A DNA stretch of 64,000 nt from Helicobacter_F equorum (lineage in GTDB: Bacteria > Campylobacterota > Campylobacteria > Campylobacterales > Helicobacteraceae). The notes below the pieces were generated by a model. That model searched no databases and had not been told where the DNA came from. It saw only the letters and a program-made list of their open reading frames with translations. The position numbers and the translations under genes are program-made. Below, piece after piece: positions 1 to 7,938 of the stretch (position 1 is its first letter; the number at the start of each line of letters is the position of its first letter). The DNA is taken from positions 160,625 to 224,624 of the forward strand of contig NZ_JBHRZM010000005.1 of assembly GCF_042649585.1 (NCBI RefSeq), given 5' to 3'.

Positions 1-378
1 CGCAAACCATATGTCGTGCGATTGGTTGGTATCATCGTTCTTGCATGTTTGCAAACAGGTGTGTTATATGCTAACAAGCTTGTATATTTCCTTGATGTAA
101 AAACACATTTTGCAAAATCATATTATTATGGCAAGGATTTGGCACATAAGCTACATTCTATGGGAATTCATGCAATTACAACTCCAGACAAACGCCTAGA
201 ATTACAATTGCGTTTTTATGGTATCAGCAATGATTCGCCCAAACTCCTGCAACACACAACAGATTCTAAGCATTATGATATAGCCATAGAGTATTTAGGT
301 AAGGCAGTGGCATATTATCAAATCCTTCCGCAAACACCATCGCATAAACCTAACACCACACATAGCATTAGGCGCTAA
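1..378 (+). CDS. Small secreted/periplasmic protein of unknown function (5' end possibly outside window)
   Basis: The reading frame is open to base 1 and its first possible start inside the window is GTG at 16, which has no Shine-Dalgarno sequence, so the true start may lie upstream. From GTG16 the product is 120 residues and begins with a hydrophobic stretch ending in LYA, which looks like a signal peptide, followed by a basic and histidine-rich soluble part. The stop is one base before the ATG of the pseudopilin-like gene, so the two are probably co-transcribed. I do not recognise the family. The neighbour suggests, but does not prove, a role with the pseudopilin. Confidence 0.6.
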   Translation, partial: RKPYVVRLVGIIVLACLQTGVLYANKLVYFLDVKTHFAKSYYYGKDLAHKLHSMGIHAITTPDKRLELQLRFYGISNDSPKLLQHTTDSKHYDIAIEYLGKAVAYYQILPQTPSHKPNTTHSIRR

Positions 379-379
379 T

Positions 380-1066
380 ATGAATCTCATCGAGCTTTTG
401 CTTGTTTTTGCACTTGTGGCCATTGTGTTTGTCTTTAGTCTCTCAAGTCAGAATCAAAGCCTATTTGTTGCACAACACACACTCTTATACGAACTTCAAA
501 ATGCCCAGATTCTAGCACTCACAGATCAAAGGCATTTTACCCATAGCGCGCAAGTAGATACGCTACACACACTCTATCCTTCGGTGAATCCAAAGAAGCT
601 TATGGCATATTCTAAAAATGCCTTATGGCAGGTGCAATTTCATATAGGAAAAATATATGCGACCTCAAGCTTTTCGCTCTATATTGATACGCCACGAGAT
701 TCACTAAGCACAGATTTTGATTCTCGTCCTATGGCAGGGGATATTATTGCTATGGATAGCACACGCCGATGTATAAGTGGCTATAACAACACAAATACAT
801 CTTTTGATTGTAAAAATAATCTTTCTATCAATGCGCGTTTGGGTGAGAATCTAGGAATAGAACATATGGAGATTTTTTCTCCTAGCATGTGTGGAGAGCG
901 TGAGAGTGGGCGTGTGTATTTTGATTTTTTAGGATTTGTGTATTGTGCCAAAACACCATTAGCATTTATAAGTCCTTATGAAGTGCGACTTAGTAAAAAC
1001 ACAAAACAAAAGTCTGTGTGTATTTTGCCACAAGGCAAGATTATAGGTGCAAACAATGGTTGCTAA
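380..1066 (+). CDS. Pseudopilin-like protein (type II secretion/type IV pilin fold) without leader
   Basis: The 228-residue product opens with MNLIELLLVF followed by a continuous hydrophobic helix to about residue 22, the hallmark of the N-terminal methylation segment of pilins and pseudopilins. Counting Met as +1 puts the conserved Glu at +5, as in mature pseudopilins. No short basic leader or Gly/Ala cleavage residue precedes it: upstream in-frame codons contain no usable start. The C-terminal part holds several cysteines that could pair. In Campylobacter, pseudopilins of this sort (CtsG, CtsT) serve natural transformation, and a Cts-like cluster lies at 57.5-63.8 kb. The 3' end overlaps the next gene by 11 bases. 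Function is inferred. Confidence 0.7.
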   Translation: MNLIELLLVFALVAIVFVFSLSSQNQSLFVAQHTLLYELQNAQILALTDQRHFTHSAQVDTLHTLYPSVNPKKLMAYSKNALWQVQFHIGKIYATSSFSLYIDTPRDSLSTDFDSRPMAGDIIAMDSTRRCISGYNNTNTSFDCKNNLSINARLGENLGIEHMEIFSPSMCGERESGRVYFDFLGFVYCAKTPLAFISPYEVRLSKNTKQKSVCILPQGKIIGANNGC

Positions 1067-2201
1067 TGTTACGATTTTGTGCGATTTTGATGTGAGTAAG
1101 AGACCACGCCCAGCACGACTTATTGAGATGCTAAAACATACCTATAAGCTTAGTGTTATTGCCAAAGAATGCACGCCTATTGATAAGGTGCATACCCTTA
1201 GTTTTCCTGCAATGCCAACCGCCAAAGATCGCACACCAGAACAAAACCAAGCCCTTAGAGAGTATTGTCAAAATGGTGCCTTTGAAAAGCTTATTTTTAC
1301 CGCTAATCGTTTGTGCATTAGAGAGTATCTTGCTGCTTTGCCACCACAGCAACTTTTGATTATAGAAGATATAACGCTTTTACCTTTTGCACTTGAATAT
1401 AGGCTTATTCACCCGCAAGCAAAGATTCTTATAGACTTACGAGAGTATTATCCGTTAGAGTATGAGAATAGCAAAGAGTGGTTAGAGAGCTTTGGCTTAT
1501 TTTTTTATCATTTGTGCGCAGTGTATTTACCACAAGTAGATAGAGCATTATGCGTAAGTGATGGCATAGCGCGTGGGTATTATGAAAATTTTGGGATACA
1601 ATCTGATGTATTTTTGTCGCTACCACCATTATATGATCTCTTTCCTACACCGCTTAGCACACCTATAGAGATTCTCTATCATGGTTTTGTAAGCCCTGAT
1701 AGAAGTAGCCAGAATCTTATCGAGTTGGCACACAAACTTCCAAGTGAGTATATATTGTATGCAATGGCGTTAAGCAATCAGCCCAAGTTTTTAGAATCTC
1801 TACGCACAAAAGCACCTAACAATCTCATATTTTTACCCCCAGTGCCACTTGAGCAAATCGTGCCATTTTCTCATAGATTTGATATAGGACTTATTCCATT
1901 TTTACCCACGACTTTTAATCTCATGCATTGTTTGCCAAATAAATTTTTTGAATACATACAGGCGCGACTTTGTATCGTTTCAACTCCACTTAGCGAGATT
2001 GAGCAATTTATGGCTAAAGAGTCTTGTGGCGTTTGTTCAAAAGATTATAGTGTAGATTCGTTGGTAGAGACAATCTCAACGCTTAGGCGTGATGAGATTG
2101 TAGCATACAAAGCAAAAGCCCATACTCTTGCATACACATACAATACACAACACAACAAAGATAAAATTTTATATATTGTCGCAGATATGTTAGGAGTGTA
2201 G
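1056..2201 (+). CDS. Glycosyltransferase, GT4-like
   Basis: A protein of about 381 residues from ATG 1056; an in-frame GTG lies three codons upstream. The C-terminal half shows the pattern of GT-B glycosyltransferases: YHGFVSPDRSSQNL at the start of the nucleotide-sugar domain and PNKFFEYIQARLCIVSTP, the loop containing the donor-binding Glu, near residue 300. Such enzymes transfer a sugar from a nucleotide donor to a surface glycan or lipid; acceptor and sugar cannot be told from sequence. It overlaps the 3' end of the pseudopilin gene and runs tail-to-tail into mobA, overlapping it by 12 bases, so no room is left for a terminator. Confidence 0.7.
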   Translation: MVANVTILCDFDVSKRPRPARLIEMLKHTYKLSVIAKECTPIDKVHTLSFPAMPTAKDRTPEQNQALREYCQNGAFEKLIFTANRLCIREYLAALPPQQLLIIEDITLLPFALEYRLIHPQAKILIDLREYYPLEYENSKEWLESFGLFFYHLCAVYLPQVDRALCVSDGIARGYYENFGIQSDVFLSLPPLYDLFPTPLSTPIEILYHGFVSPDRSSQNLIELAHKLPSEYILYAMALSNQPKFLESLRTKAPNNLIFLPPVPLEQIVPFSHRFDIGLIPFLPTTFNLMHCLPNKFFEYIQARLCIVSTPLSEIEQFMAKESCGVCSKDYSVDSLVETISTLRRDEIVAYKAKAHTLAYTYNTQHNKDKILYIVADMLGV

Positions 2202-2819
2202 CTGTGCGAGTGCTAATTGATAATCTTGTGGGGTATTAAGATTATAAGATAGCAAGGTATCATACACATTGTATGTGAGAAAATCTAGGCTTTTTACGAG
2301 TCCACCCACACGAAAATTTTGTGTTTGTATGGCATAGTTAAGTGAATCTAGTGTGTTTTTGTGCCATACAGAAAGCAAAAAATGCTCACACATTATGGTG
2401 TTTGTTTCATCAACTTGCACGATATAGCCTCCATTTGCCCCAAGGCTTTGCACTTGTTTGACTAGATTCTGCAAGGTTTTGGGTTTGAGAAATGGTGTAT
2501 CCACACTCACAAAAGCAATATAATCACCTGTGAGGTTTTGTAGCGCACATGCAATGCCATAAAGCGGTGAAAAAGCCATATCCTTTGTTGTGTTTATGTG
2601 CGTGTTATGGTTGTGTTGAGTGCTAGATTCTATAATCATTGGGAGTTTAAGCCGTGGTTTGGGGGTTTTGCAACACAATAATGTATGCGGGAATATATTG
2701 CTGTAAGTATCATACATAAAATGTGCTAAGTCCTTGTTACCAAAAGGTAGCAATGCTTTATCACATCCCATACGACTACTTTTGCCACCACATAGCACCA
2801 CACACGCTATTTCACACAT
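2190..2819 (-). CDS. mobA: Molybdenum cofactor guanylyltransferase MobA
   Basis: A 209-residue protein with the N-terminal nucleotide-binding signature LCGGKSSRMGCDKALLPFG and the later SVDTPFL motif (SxDxP, metal/nucleotide site) typical of MobA. It transfers GMP from GTP to molybdopterin to make the guanine dinucleotide cofactor of formate dehydrogenase, nitrate and DMSO-type reductases. Length is normal for the family. The gene is divergent from moaA, another cofactor gene, across a 78-base AT-rich spacer that must hold both promoters. Confidence 0.88.
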   Translation of the reverse strand: MCEIACVVLCGGKSSRMGCDKALLPFGNKDLAHFMYDTYSNIFPHTLLCCKTPKPRLKLPMIIESSTQHNHNTHINTTKDMAFSPLYGIACALQNLTGDYIAFVSVDTPFLKPKTLQNLVKQVQSLGANGGYIVQVDETNTIMCEHFLLSVWHKNTLDSLNYAIQTQNFRVGGLVKSLDFLTYNVYDTLLSYNLNTPQDYQLALAQLHS

Positions 2820-2864
2820 ATATCCTCTTTTTGTAGATTAAACTTTGAATTATATTTATAATTG

Positions 2865-2870
2865 TATAAT
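2865..2870 (+). promoter_or_regulatory. Probable -10 box of moaA
   Basis: TATAAT, preceded by TTG, about 28 bases before the moaA ATG in the divergent mobA-moaA spacer. A TTGAAT lies at 2845 but its 14-base spacing is short; strongly AT-rich upstream sequence is usual in this phylum. Confidence 0.5.
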
Positions 2871-2897
2871 TTTTGAACCCCTAGATAAAGAGAATTT

Positions 2898-3875
2898 ATG
2901 CTAATTGATACCTTTAATCGCAAGATTGACTATTTACGCGTGTCTTTGACCAAACAATGCAATTTTCGCTGTCAATATTGTATGCCTGATACACCTGATG
3001 ATTTTTTTGATGCTACAGCTCTTGAGCTTCCAAAACTTTTAGAATTTATCAAAGTTGCTATTGATAATGGAGTTACAAAAATTCGCGTTACAGGCGGAGA
3101 ACCTCTTTTGCAATCTGATATTGCAGAATTTATAAGCGGTATTTATGCGTATAAAAATGATATAGAAATCGCACTTACAACAAATGGCTTTTTGCTTGAA
3201 AAATTTGCCCAAAGCCTCAAAAATGCAGGATTAAAGCGTATTAATATTTCTTTGGATTCGCTCAAGCCAGAGCGGATACGAGTAATTTCTAAGCGTGATG
3301 CGCTTCCACAGATTTTGCGTGGGATAGAATCTGCCCAAAATGTCGGATTTGACATAAAACTTAATATGGTAGCACTCGCATTCACACGCGATGAAATTTG
3401 TGATATGCTAGAATTTGGGCGTGAGCGTGGCATTTTGGTGCGTTTTATTGAATTTATGGAAAACACCTACGCAAATTCTGATCTTATCTCGCTAAGTTCT
3501 GCGGAGATTTTAGATACAATCTCCTCACGATACAAAGTTACCTCATTGTTTAAAGAGCACTTCGGACCTGCTAAGCTCTTTAGTATCAATGCACCGGCCA
3601 AAAATGGTAGATCTTATACCTTTGGGATCATTGCACCACACGAAGATGATTTTTGTGCAAGTTGCAATAGAATCCGTCTCACAAGCGAAGGTGTGTTATG
3701 TCCGTGTTTGTTTTATCAAGATTCTGTAAATGCGCGTGAAGCAATACTTTTGGGAGATAAAGAGGCGATGGATACGCTTTTGAAACAAGCTGTATCTAAC
3801 AAACCAGAAAAAAATCAATGGAGTGAAAAGGAAGTTCAAATTTCTGAGCGTGCGTTTTATCACACAGGTGGCTAG
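2898..3875 (+). CDS. moaA: GTP 3',8-cyclase MoaA (molybdopterin biosynthesis)
   Basis: A 325-residue radical-SAM enzyme performing the first step of molybdopterin synthesis, GTP to 3',8-cyclo-7,8-dihydro-GTP. The N-terminal cluster motif CNFRCQYCMP binds the SAM [4Fe-4S]. The C-terminal cysteines (CASCNR, then C near LCPCLF) bind the second cluster. The protein ends in HTGG, the conserved C-terminal Gly-Gly required for catalysis. Length is standard. It pairs with divergent mobA, indicating that molybdoenzymes are present in the organism. Confidence 0.95.
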   Translation: MLIDTFNRKIDYLRVSLTKQCNFRCQYCMPDTPDDFFDATALELPKLLEFIKVAIDNGVTKIRVTGGEPLLQSDIAEFISGIYAYKNDIEIALTTNGFLLEKFAQSLKNAGLKRINISLDSLKPERIRVISKRDALPQILRGIESAQNVGFDIKLNMVALAFTRDEICDMLEFGRERGILVRFIEFMENTYANSDLISLSSAEILDTISSRYKVTSLFKEHFGPAKLFSINAPAKNGRSYTFGIIAPHEDDFCASCNRIRLTSEGVLCPCLFYQDSVNAREAILLGDKEAMDTLLKQAVSNKPEKNQWSEKEVQISERAFYHTGG

Positions 3876-3897
3876 CCTACCAGCTTAGGCTACCACC
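3867..3897. terminator. Hairpin between convergent moaA and outer-membrane protein gene
   Basis: GGTGGCTAGCCTA pairs with TAGGCTACCACC across a six-base loop, with a single bulged C. It spans both stop codons, which are one base apart, so it probably ends transcription from both sides. No clear T-run follows on either strand. Confidence 0.5.
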
Positions 3898-5532
3898 CAC
3901 TCGTAGGCTAAGGTATTGTGGTATTGGATAGTTTTGGATCTTAGTAAATTTCGTGCTTGATTGCAAGGCAATATCGATAATCCCCAGCACATTAACCCCG
4001 CCTGTAAGGATTAGTCCGTTATCTTGACGTAAATCTTTCATCGCACCAAGGCGTAGATCAAAGCCTTTCCATATAAATCCAGCACCACCGCCTATCATTT
4101 GGCTTTTTTGATCTTTGGTGCTAAAGGCAATAATGTCATTTTGTGTGAGATCTACATCAAAGGCAAGGTTAAACCCAGATTGTGTGTAGTATGCTATCCC
4201 AGCACGCGCTTGCGGTTTAATCGTGATATTTTGTAGAGTGGAGTTAAATGTCGGAGAGTTGAGATTTTTACCCACAAGCCCTAAGGTAAGATAGCGGAAT
4301 TTTGGCAAATCAATCTCATATACCGCTCCCACATCTACCCCTATAGCTTTATCGATGGTGGTATTTTTGAAATCTTGCACGATTTTACTCATTTCTGCAC
4401 CAAAGTCTGTTTTAGTTGTGATGGGTACTTTGTTTTGCATACTAGTGCTATTCATAAGTTTCCCAGCAATCCCAATGTTTAGATTCCCATTTTTGAGATA
4501 AAATGTGCGTGCATAGCCCACAGGTATCTCACTAAGCACAAAAGAAGTCATATAGATACTATGACCATTTTGTGCGTCCTGCAAGGAGGCGATGAGGGAG
4601 TGCTGCTTATAAGTATTTTCATTTGAAAGTCCATATGTGTAGCCATCATCGGTGATTGTTAGTTCATAATACTGCCCACCTGCTTCAATGATAAGGCGCA
4701 ATTTATCGGGGTTGGCATTGAGTGAAATATTGGAATACAGCGACCCAAAAAGACCTACTGCAAAAGTGCCAATCATATCATTAAGTGGTCGAGAGCCTAA
4801 CTGAAGGACAATGCCGTTTTGACTAGTGAGATTCATATGATTGTCTTGCAAGGCATTTTGCACCATAGCAATATCACTCATAGACTTATCTAAGCCTTTA
4901 TCCGAACCTTTGCTAATGGTGATAGACGAGATTGCATTTGCGAGATTGACAGTGTTAGTGCCAGTGCCATTGTCAAATTTGAGATTGTTAAAATCTATGC
5001 CACTAGCAACACCTGTGATAAGATCTTTTTGGATACCTGTAAGATCATTACTATTTTTGACATTTTCTTTGATCTTGTCAATAAGATCGTTATGATTGCC
5101 ATTTGAGGTTTTGAGATAAGATTCTAGCTTTTGTTGTGTGCTTTGGCTACCACTACTACCACTCGAATTTAACACAGAATCTAATGCGTTATCTACCGCC
5201 TTTGCTACGCCATCTACCGCCCCACTCCCACCAGTTCCACCACTCCCACCAAAACTAGAGGCAAGGTTTTGGGCAGTTCGTTGCATATTTGCGATGTCGA
5301 TAGTAGCAAGTTGCGCGATATTTTTTTCTTGTATGCTAACACCAACGCTATAGCCAAATTTTACTTTTGGCGAGGCGGAGAGTAGGGCGGGATTATAATA
5401 CAATCCAAATGCCGAGTTTTTGAGAGCTACCCCAGCTCCACCCATACTCGCCGAGACATTTCCCATAGTCCCAAACTCCAATGCATGCATACTAGCAACA
5501 CATGTAGCCAAAACATATAGAATTTTTTTCAT
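3877..5532 (-). CDS. TraF-type (PF13729-like) outer-membrane beta-barrel protein, long paralogue
   Basis: A 551-residue exported protein with signal peptide MKKILYVLATCVASMHA. The mature N-terminus (GNVSASMGGAGVALKNSAFGLYYNPALLS) is the opening seen in FadL/PorV-like barrels annotated as 'conjugal transfer TraF'. The remainder shows alternating beta-strand pattern and ends with an aromatic residue (LSW), as outer-membrane barrels do. Compared with its downstream-paired paralogue at 5568-6710 it has about 150 extra residues between roughly 85 and 240, beginning with a Gly/Ser run. It is last in the minus-strand run that begins with the PilM-like gene. Substrate or partner is unknown; conjugation is not implied. 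Confidence 0.75.
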   Translation of the reverse strand: MKKILYVLATCVASMHALEFGTMGNVSASMGGAGVALKNSAFGLYYNPALLSASPKVKFGYSVGVSIQEKNIAQLATIDIANMQRTAQNLASSFGGSGGTGGSGAVDGVAKAVDNALDSVLNSSGSSGSQSTQQKLESYLKTSNGNHNDLIDKIKENVKNSNDLTGIQKDLITGVASGIDFNNLKFDNGTGTNTVNLANAISSITISKGSDKGLDKSMSDIAMVQNALQDNHMNLTSQNGIVLQLGSRPLNDMIGTFAVGLFGSLYSNISLNANPDKLRLIIEAGGQYYELTITDDGYTYGLSNENTYKQHSLIASLQDAQNGHSIYMTSFVLSEIPVGYARTFYLKNGNLNIGIAGKLMNSTSMQNKVPITTKTDFGAEMSKIVQDFKNTTIDKAIGVDVGAVYEIDLPKFRYLTLGLVGKNLNSPTFNSTLQNITIKPQARAGIAYYTQSGFNLAFDVDLTQNDIIAFSTKDQKSQMIGGGAGFIWKGFDLRLGAMKDLRQDNGLILTGGVNVLGIIDIALQSSTKFTKIQNYPIPQYLSLRVGGSLSW

Positions 5533-5567
5533 ACAATTTCCCTAGACTATATCTTTGTGCCTATCGC

Positions 5568-6710
5568 CTAAAAGACAAACCCACCACCAATTTGTAATGC
5601 TACATATTGAGGAATGGTGCTACCATTAAATTCCCCTTTTTGCGTAGAAAATGCAATCGCTGCATCTATGAAACCAAAACCAACTCCAGCAGAGAGAATA
5701 GCACCATTATCTTGACGTAAATCTTTGGCTACCCCAGCGCGTATATCAAAAAATGCAAAATCCACATCAACCCCTACACCCATTTTTTGTGATTGGAGTT
5801 TGGAGTTTGTGAGATTCCATACATCATTGTTTGTCAGATCCGCATCAGCAGCGATTGTTACATGTTTGCCAAGCTCATAGCCTATACCAAGTCTTGCTTG
5901 CGGACGCACTTTGATTTGTGAATCGCCAAAAGAAAATGTAGGTGTGTTGAGGTTTTTCCCCACAAGTCCTATGGTGAAATTTTCTCTAGGGGCATAGGTT
6001 ACACCTACATCCACACCAAAAGAAGAATCTTTGTTGTCTGCTGCTTTCAAAATATCTTTGAGAACGGTGTCTTGAAGGTCGCTTTTTTTGAAGTTTTGGT
6101 CAAATTTGGTGCTACGACTTCCAAAGGAAGCATTCATAAATTTGACTGCTATCCCTGCACTAATATCTCCTATAGGTGTTTGGAAGTTATATGCATAGCC
6201 TATAGGGATTTCTGTGATACCGATATTTTTGACATCAAATGTTAGGTTTGCATTACTTAAGTTACTTTGGTTTGTTGGTAGGTAGCCACCAAACGATGCA
6301 AATGCATAGGCAGTCTCTGTATATCCGATAGCAAAATTTCCAAATGTGGTTTCTGGAAGTTGAAGCGCCAATGCAGCCTGGAATTTTCCACTGACACTAT
6401 TGCCTTTTAGTAACTCATTAAAGCCATTGATATCTGAAATAGAGCTAAGGTTGTAATTTAAAAGTTCAAACATATTTTTGTGGCTAATAGCCACACCAAT
6501 GCTATAGCCTAATTTTGTGCCTGGTTTTGCTCCTAAGAGTGCGGGGTTAAAAAATAATCCATAAGGGCTATTTTTGACAGCAACGCCTACGCCACCCATA
6601 CCAAGAGCTTTGTGCCCCACTTCGTTAAATTCCATAGCACTAAGCGTGCTTACGCCTGATAATCCCAAAATTATCGCACTTATTATTGAACCAAAAGATC
6701 GTGATTTCAT
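5568..6710 (-). CDS. TraF-type outer-membrane beta-barrel protein, short paralogue
   Basis: About 380 residues. I place the start at ATG 6710 because AAGGA lies seven bases upstream; an earlier in-frame ATG (6725) falls before that ribosome site. Signal peptide ends near STLSA, followed by MEFNEVGHKALGMGGVGVAVKNSPYGLFFNPALLG, parallel to the longer paralogue 35 bases downstream. C-terminal strands also match (DLRQDNGAILSAGVG versus DLRQDNGLILTGGVN) and end in FVF, a barrel-assembly-type terminus. The two genes are clearly a tandem duplication that diverged by an insertion in one copy. Position after the PilMNO-like genes suggests an outer-membrane partner of that assembly, which is inference. 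Confidence 0.75.
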   Translation of the reverse strand: MKSRSFGSIISAIILGLSGVSTLSAMEFNEVGHKALGMGGVGVAVKNSPYGLFFNPALLGAKPGTKLGYSIGVAISHKNMFELLNYNLSSISDINGFNELLKGNSVSGKFQAALALQLPETTFGNFAIGYTETAYAFASFGGYLPTNQSNLSNANLTFDVKNIGITEIPIGYAYNFQTPIGDISAGIAVKFMNASFGSRSTKFDQNFKKSDLQDTVLKDILKAADNKDSSFGVDVGVTYAPRENFTIGLVGKNLNTPTFSFGDSQIKVRPQARLGIGYELGKHVTIAADADLTNNDVWNLTNSKLQSQKMGVGVDVDFAFFDIRAGVAKDLRQDNGAILSAGVGFGFIDAAIAFSTQKGEFNGSTIPQYVALQIGGGFVF

Positions 6711-6745
6711 ATCTACATCCTTCATAAATTAATATTGACTAAAAC

Positions 6746-6769
6746 TTTATGGTAACACAAAACCATAAA
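6746..6769. other. Hairpin in the leader of the short TraF-type gene
   Basis: TTTATGGT and ACCATAAA form a perfect 8-bp stem with an 8-base loop, between the PilO-like gene and the start of the barrel protein gene. It could attenuate read-through or protect a processed mRNA end. It has no T-run and may be only a structured leader. Confidence 0.35.
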
Positions 6770-6802
6770 TCGACAATTTACACAGCATTTCGCACTATGG
6801 TT

Positions 6803-7378
6803 TTATTGTTTTTTGTAGGCTAAGTTTTCTTGCAAGATGAGTGCGTGTGGTTTGTAATGGCTTTGAAAAACATCAAGATATAGGGAAACCTTGAGTGTGT
6901 GTGAAACACGATCTTCGTGTATTTCAAGTGGCACACTTAATTCGATGACATAGGGCAAGGTATTGATTTTGTGCATAAAGTCTTGAAGCTGTGCGTTATT
7001 ATGCATATATCCTATAAGTTGATAACGCGTTTTAGAAATGTCATTTTCCATACTTTGAGATATTTGCTTGAGTGTGAGGCTGACAAAATATTCGCGCAAA
7101 AGCTCTAAGAGTTCAGAATCTTCTGGTGCTTGATTATAGAGTCTATCAAAGGATGTGTGATGAGTCTTGATAAATCCTAATGTTTGGGCACGAAGGGCAT
7201 TAAAATCTACTTTTGTTTGTTTGTAAATAAGTTCTGTGTGCCTATTTTCAGCGAGTTGGGCTTTGTAATCATAGATCTTTGGCATAATGTGTTTGGTAAT
7301 GCCTATGAGAGCCAACACGACAAACAAAAGAAAAAATAATGTATTTTTGACAATAAAGTCTGTTTTGTATTCGTTCAT
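6803..7378 (-). CDS. PilO-like inner-membrane protein
   Basis: A 191-residue protein with a short cytoplasmic N-terminus, one membrane helix at about residues 12-29 (NTLFFLLFVVLALIGI), a coiled segment, and a small alpha/beta periplasmic domain. This is the layout of PilO/GspM, which with PilN forms the periplasmic arm linking the inner-membrane platform to the secretin. Its start overlaps the stop of the PilN-like gene, so the two are translationally coupled. Sequence identity to named PilO proteins is not evident by eye; the call rests on topology and gene order. Confidence 0.6.
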   Translation of the reverse strand: MNEYKTDFIVKNTLFFLLFVVLALIGITKHIMPKIYDYKAQLAENRHTELIYKQTKVDFNALRAQTLGFIKTHHTSFDRLYNQAPEDSELLELLREYFVSLTLKQISQSMENDISKTRYQLIGYMHNNAQLQDFMHKINTLPYVIELSVPLEIHEDRVSHTLKVSLYLDVFQSHYKPHALILQENLAYKKQ

Positions 7379-7938
7379 TATTCTCCTTTTAGTTGTTTTG
7401 TTGTCGTGGTAGGGTATTTTTTGCTCACAGAGACAAAATTAAACCACCCATTGACAAGTGGAAAAAACTCGGCTTTGCTTTCATCAAAACTTGCTTTTAG
7501 GAGTGTTTCTAGCAAAAATGCATATACTTCTTTTGATGGTGTTATGCCACGAAGCTCTAGTGTGTGTGTGTCGATTTTTAGGGTATTGAGTGTAATTTGG
7601 GTTGGAATGATGTCCAAAAGGCGCTTAAAGCCACCTCTAAAGCGTTTATTATTAGATTGTATCTGGGGATCTATGCCCTCTATGATACTTACTACAAGAT
7701 TTTTTTCAAACTCTAAGCGCTGTAAATAATCTTTGGTCGCTATGATATTTAGATTCAGTTTTTGTGTGCGTAGTTCAAAATCTTTTAGTTCCTCTTGTTT
7801 GCGCTGAATCCGCCAATCTAAAAGCATACTAAAAAGGAGGACACACACCACCATAAGCACAATGTATAAAATCCATATTTTCGTGAGGCGACGAAAAATC
7901 GATTTAGGCTTTGGCTGAATAAAGCTATAGCTAATCAT
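7378..7938 (-). CDS. PilN-like inner-membrane protein
   Basis: A 186-residue protein with a basic N-terminal tail (FIQPKPKSIFRRLTK), one membrane helix at about 22-41, a coiled coil rich in Glu, Lys and Leu (RKQEELKDFELRTQKLNLN), then a ferredoxin-like domain near GLRG/ELRGITPSKEVYAFL. PilN and GspL C-terminal domains have exactly this LRG...Y/F pattern. It overlaps the genes on both sides by one base, consistent with a stoichiometric complex made from one mRNA. It is likely to bind the PilM-like protein through the cytoplasmic tail. Confidence 0.62.
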   Translation of the reverse strand: MISYSFIQPKPKSIFRRLTKIWILYIVLMVVCVLLFSMLLDWRIQRKQEELKDFELRTQKLNLNIIATKDYLQRLEFEKNLVVSIIEGIDPQIQSNNKRFRGGFKRLLDIIPTQITLNTLKIDTHTLELRGITPSKEVYAFLLETLLKASFDESKAEFFPLVNGWFNFVSVSKKYPTTTTKQLKGE

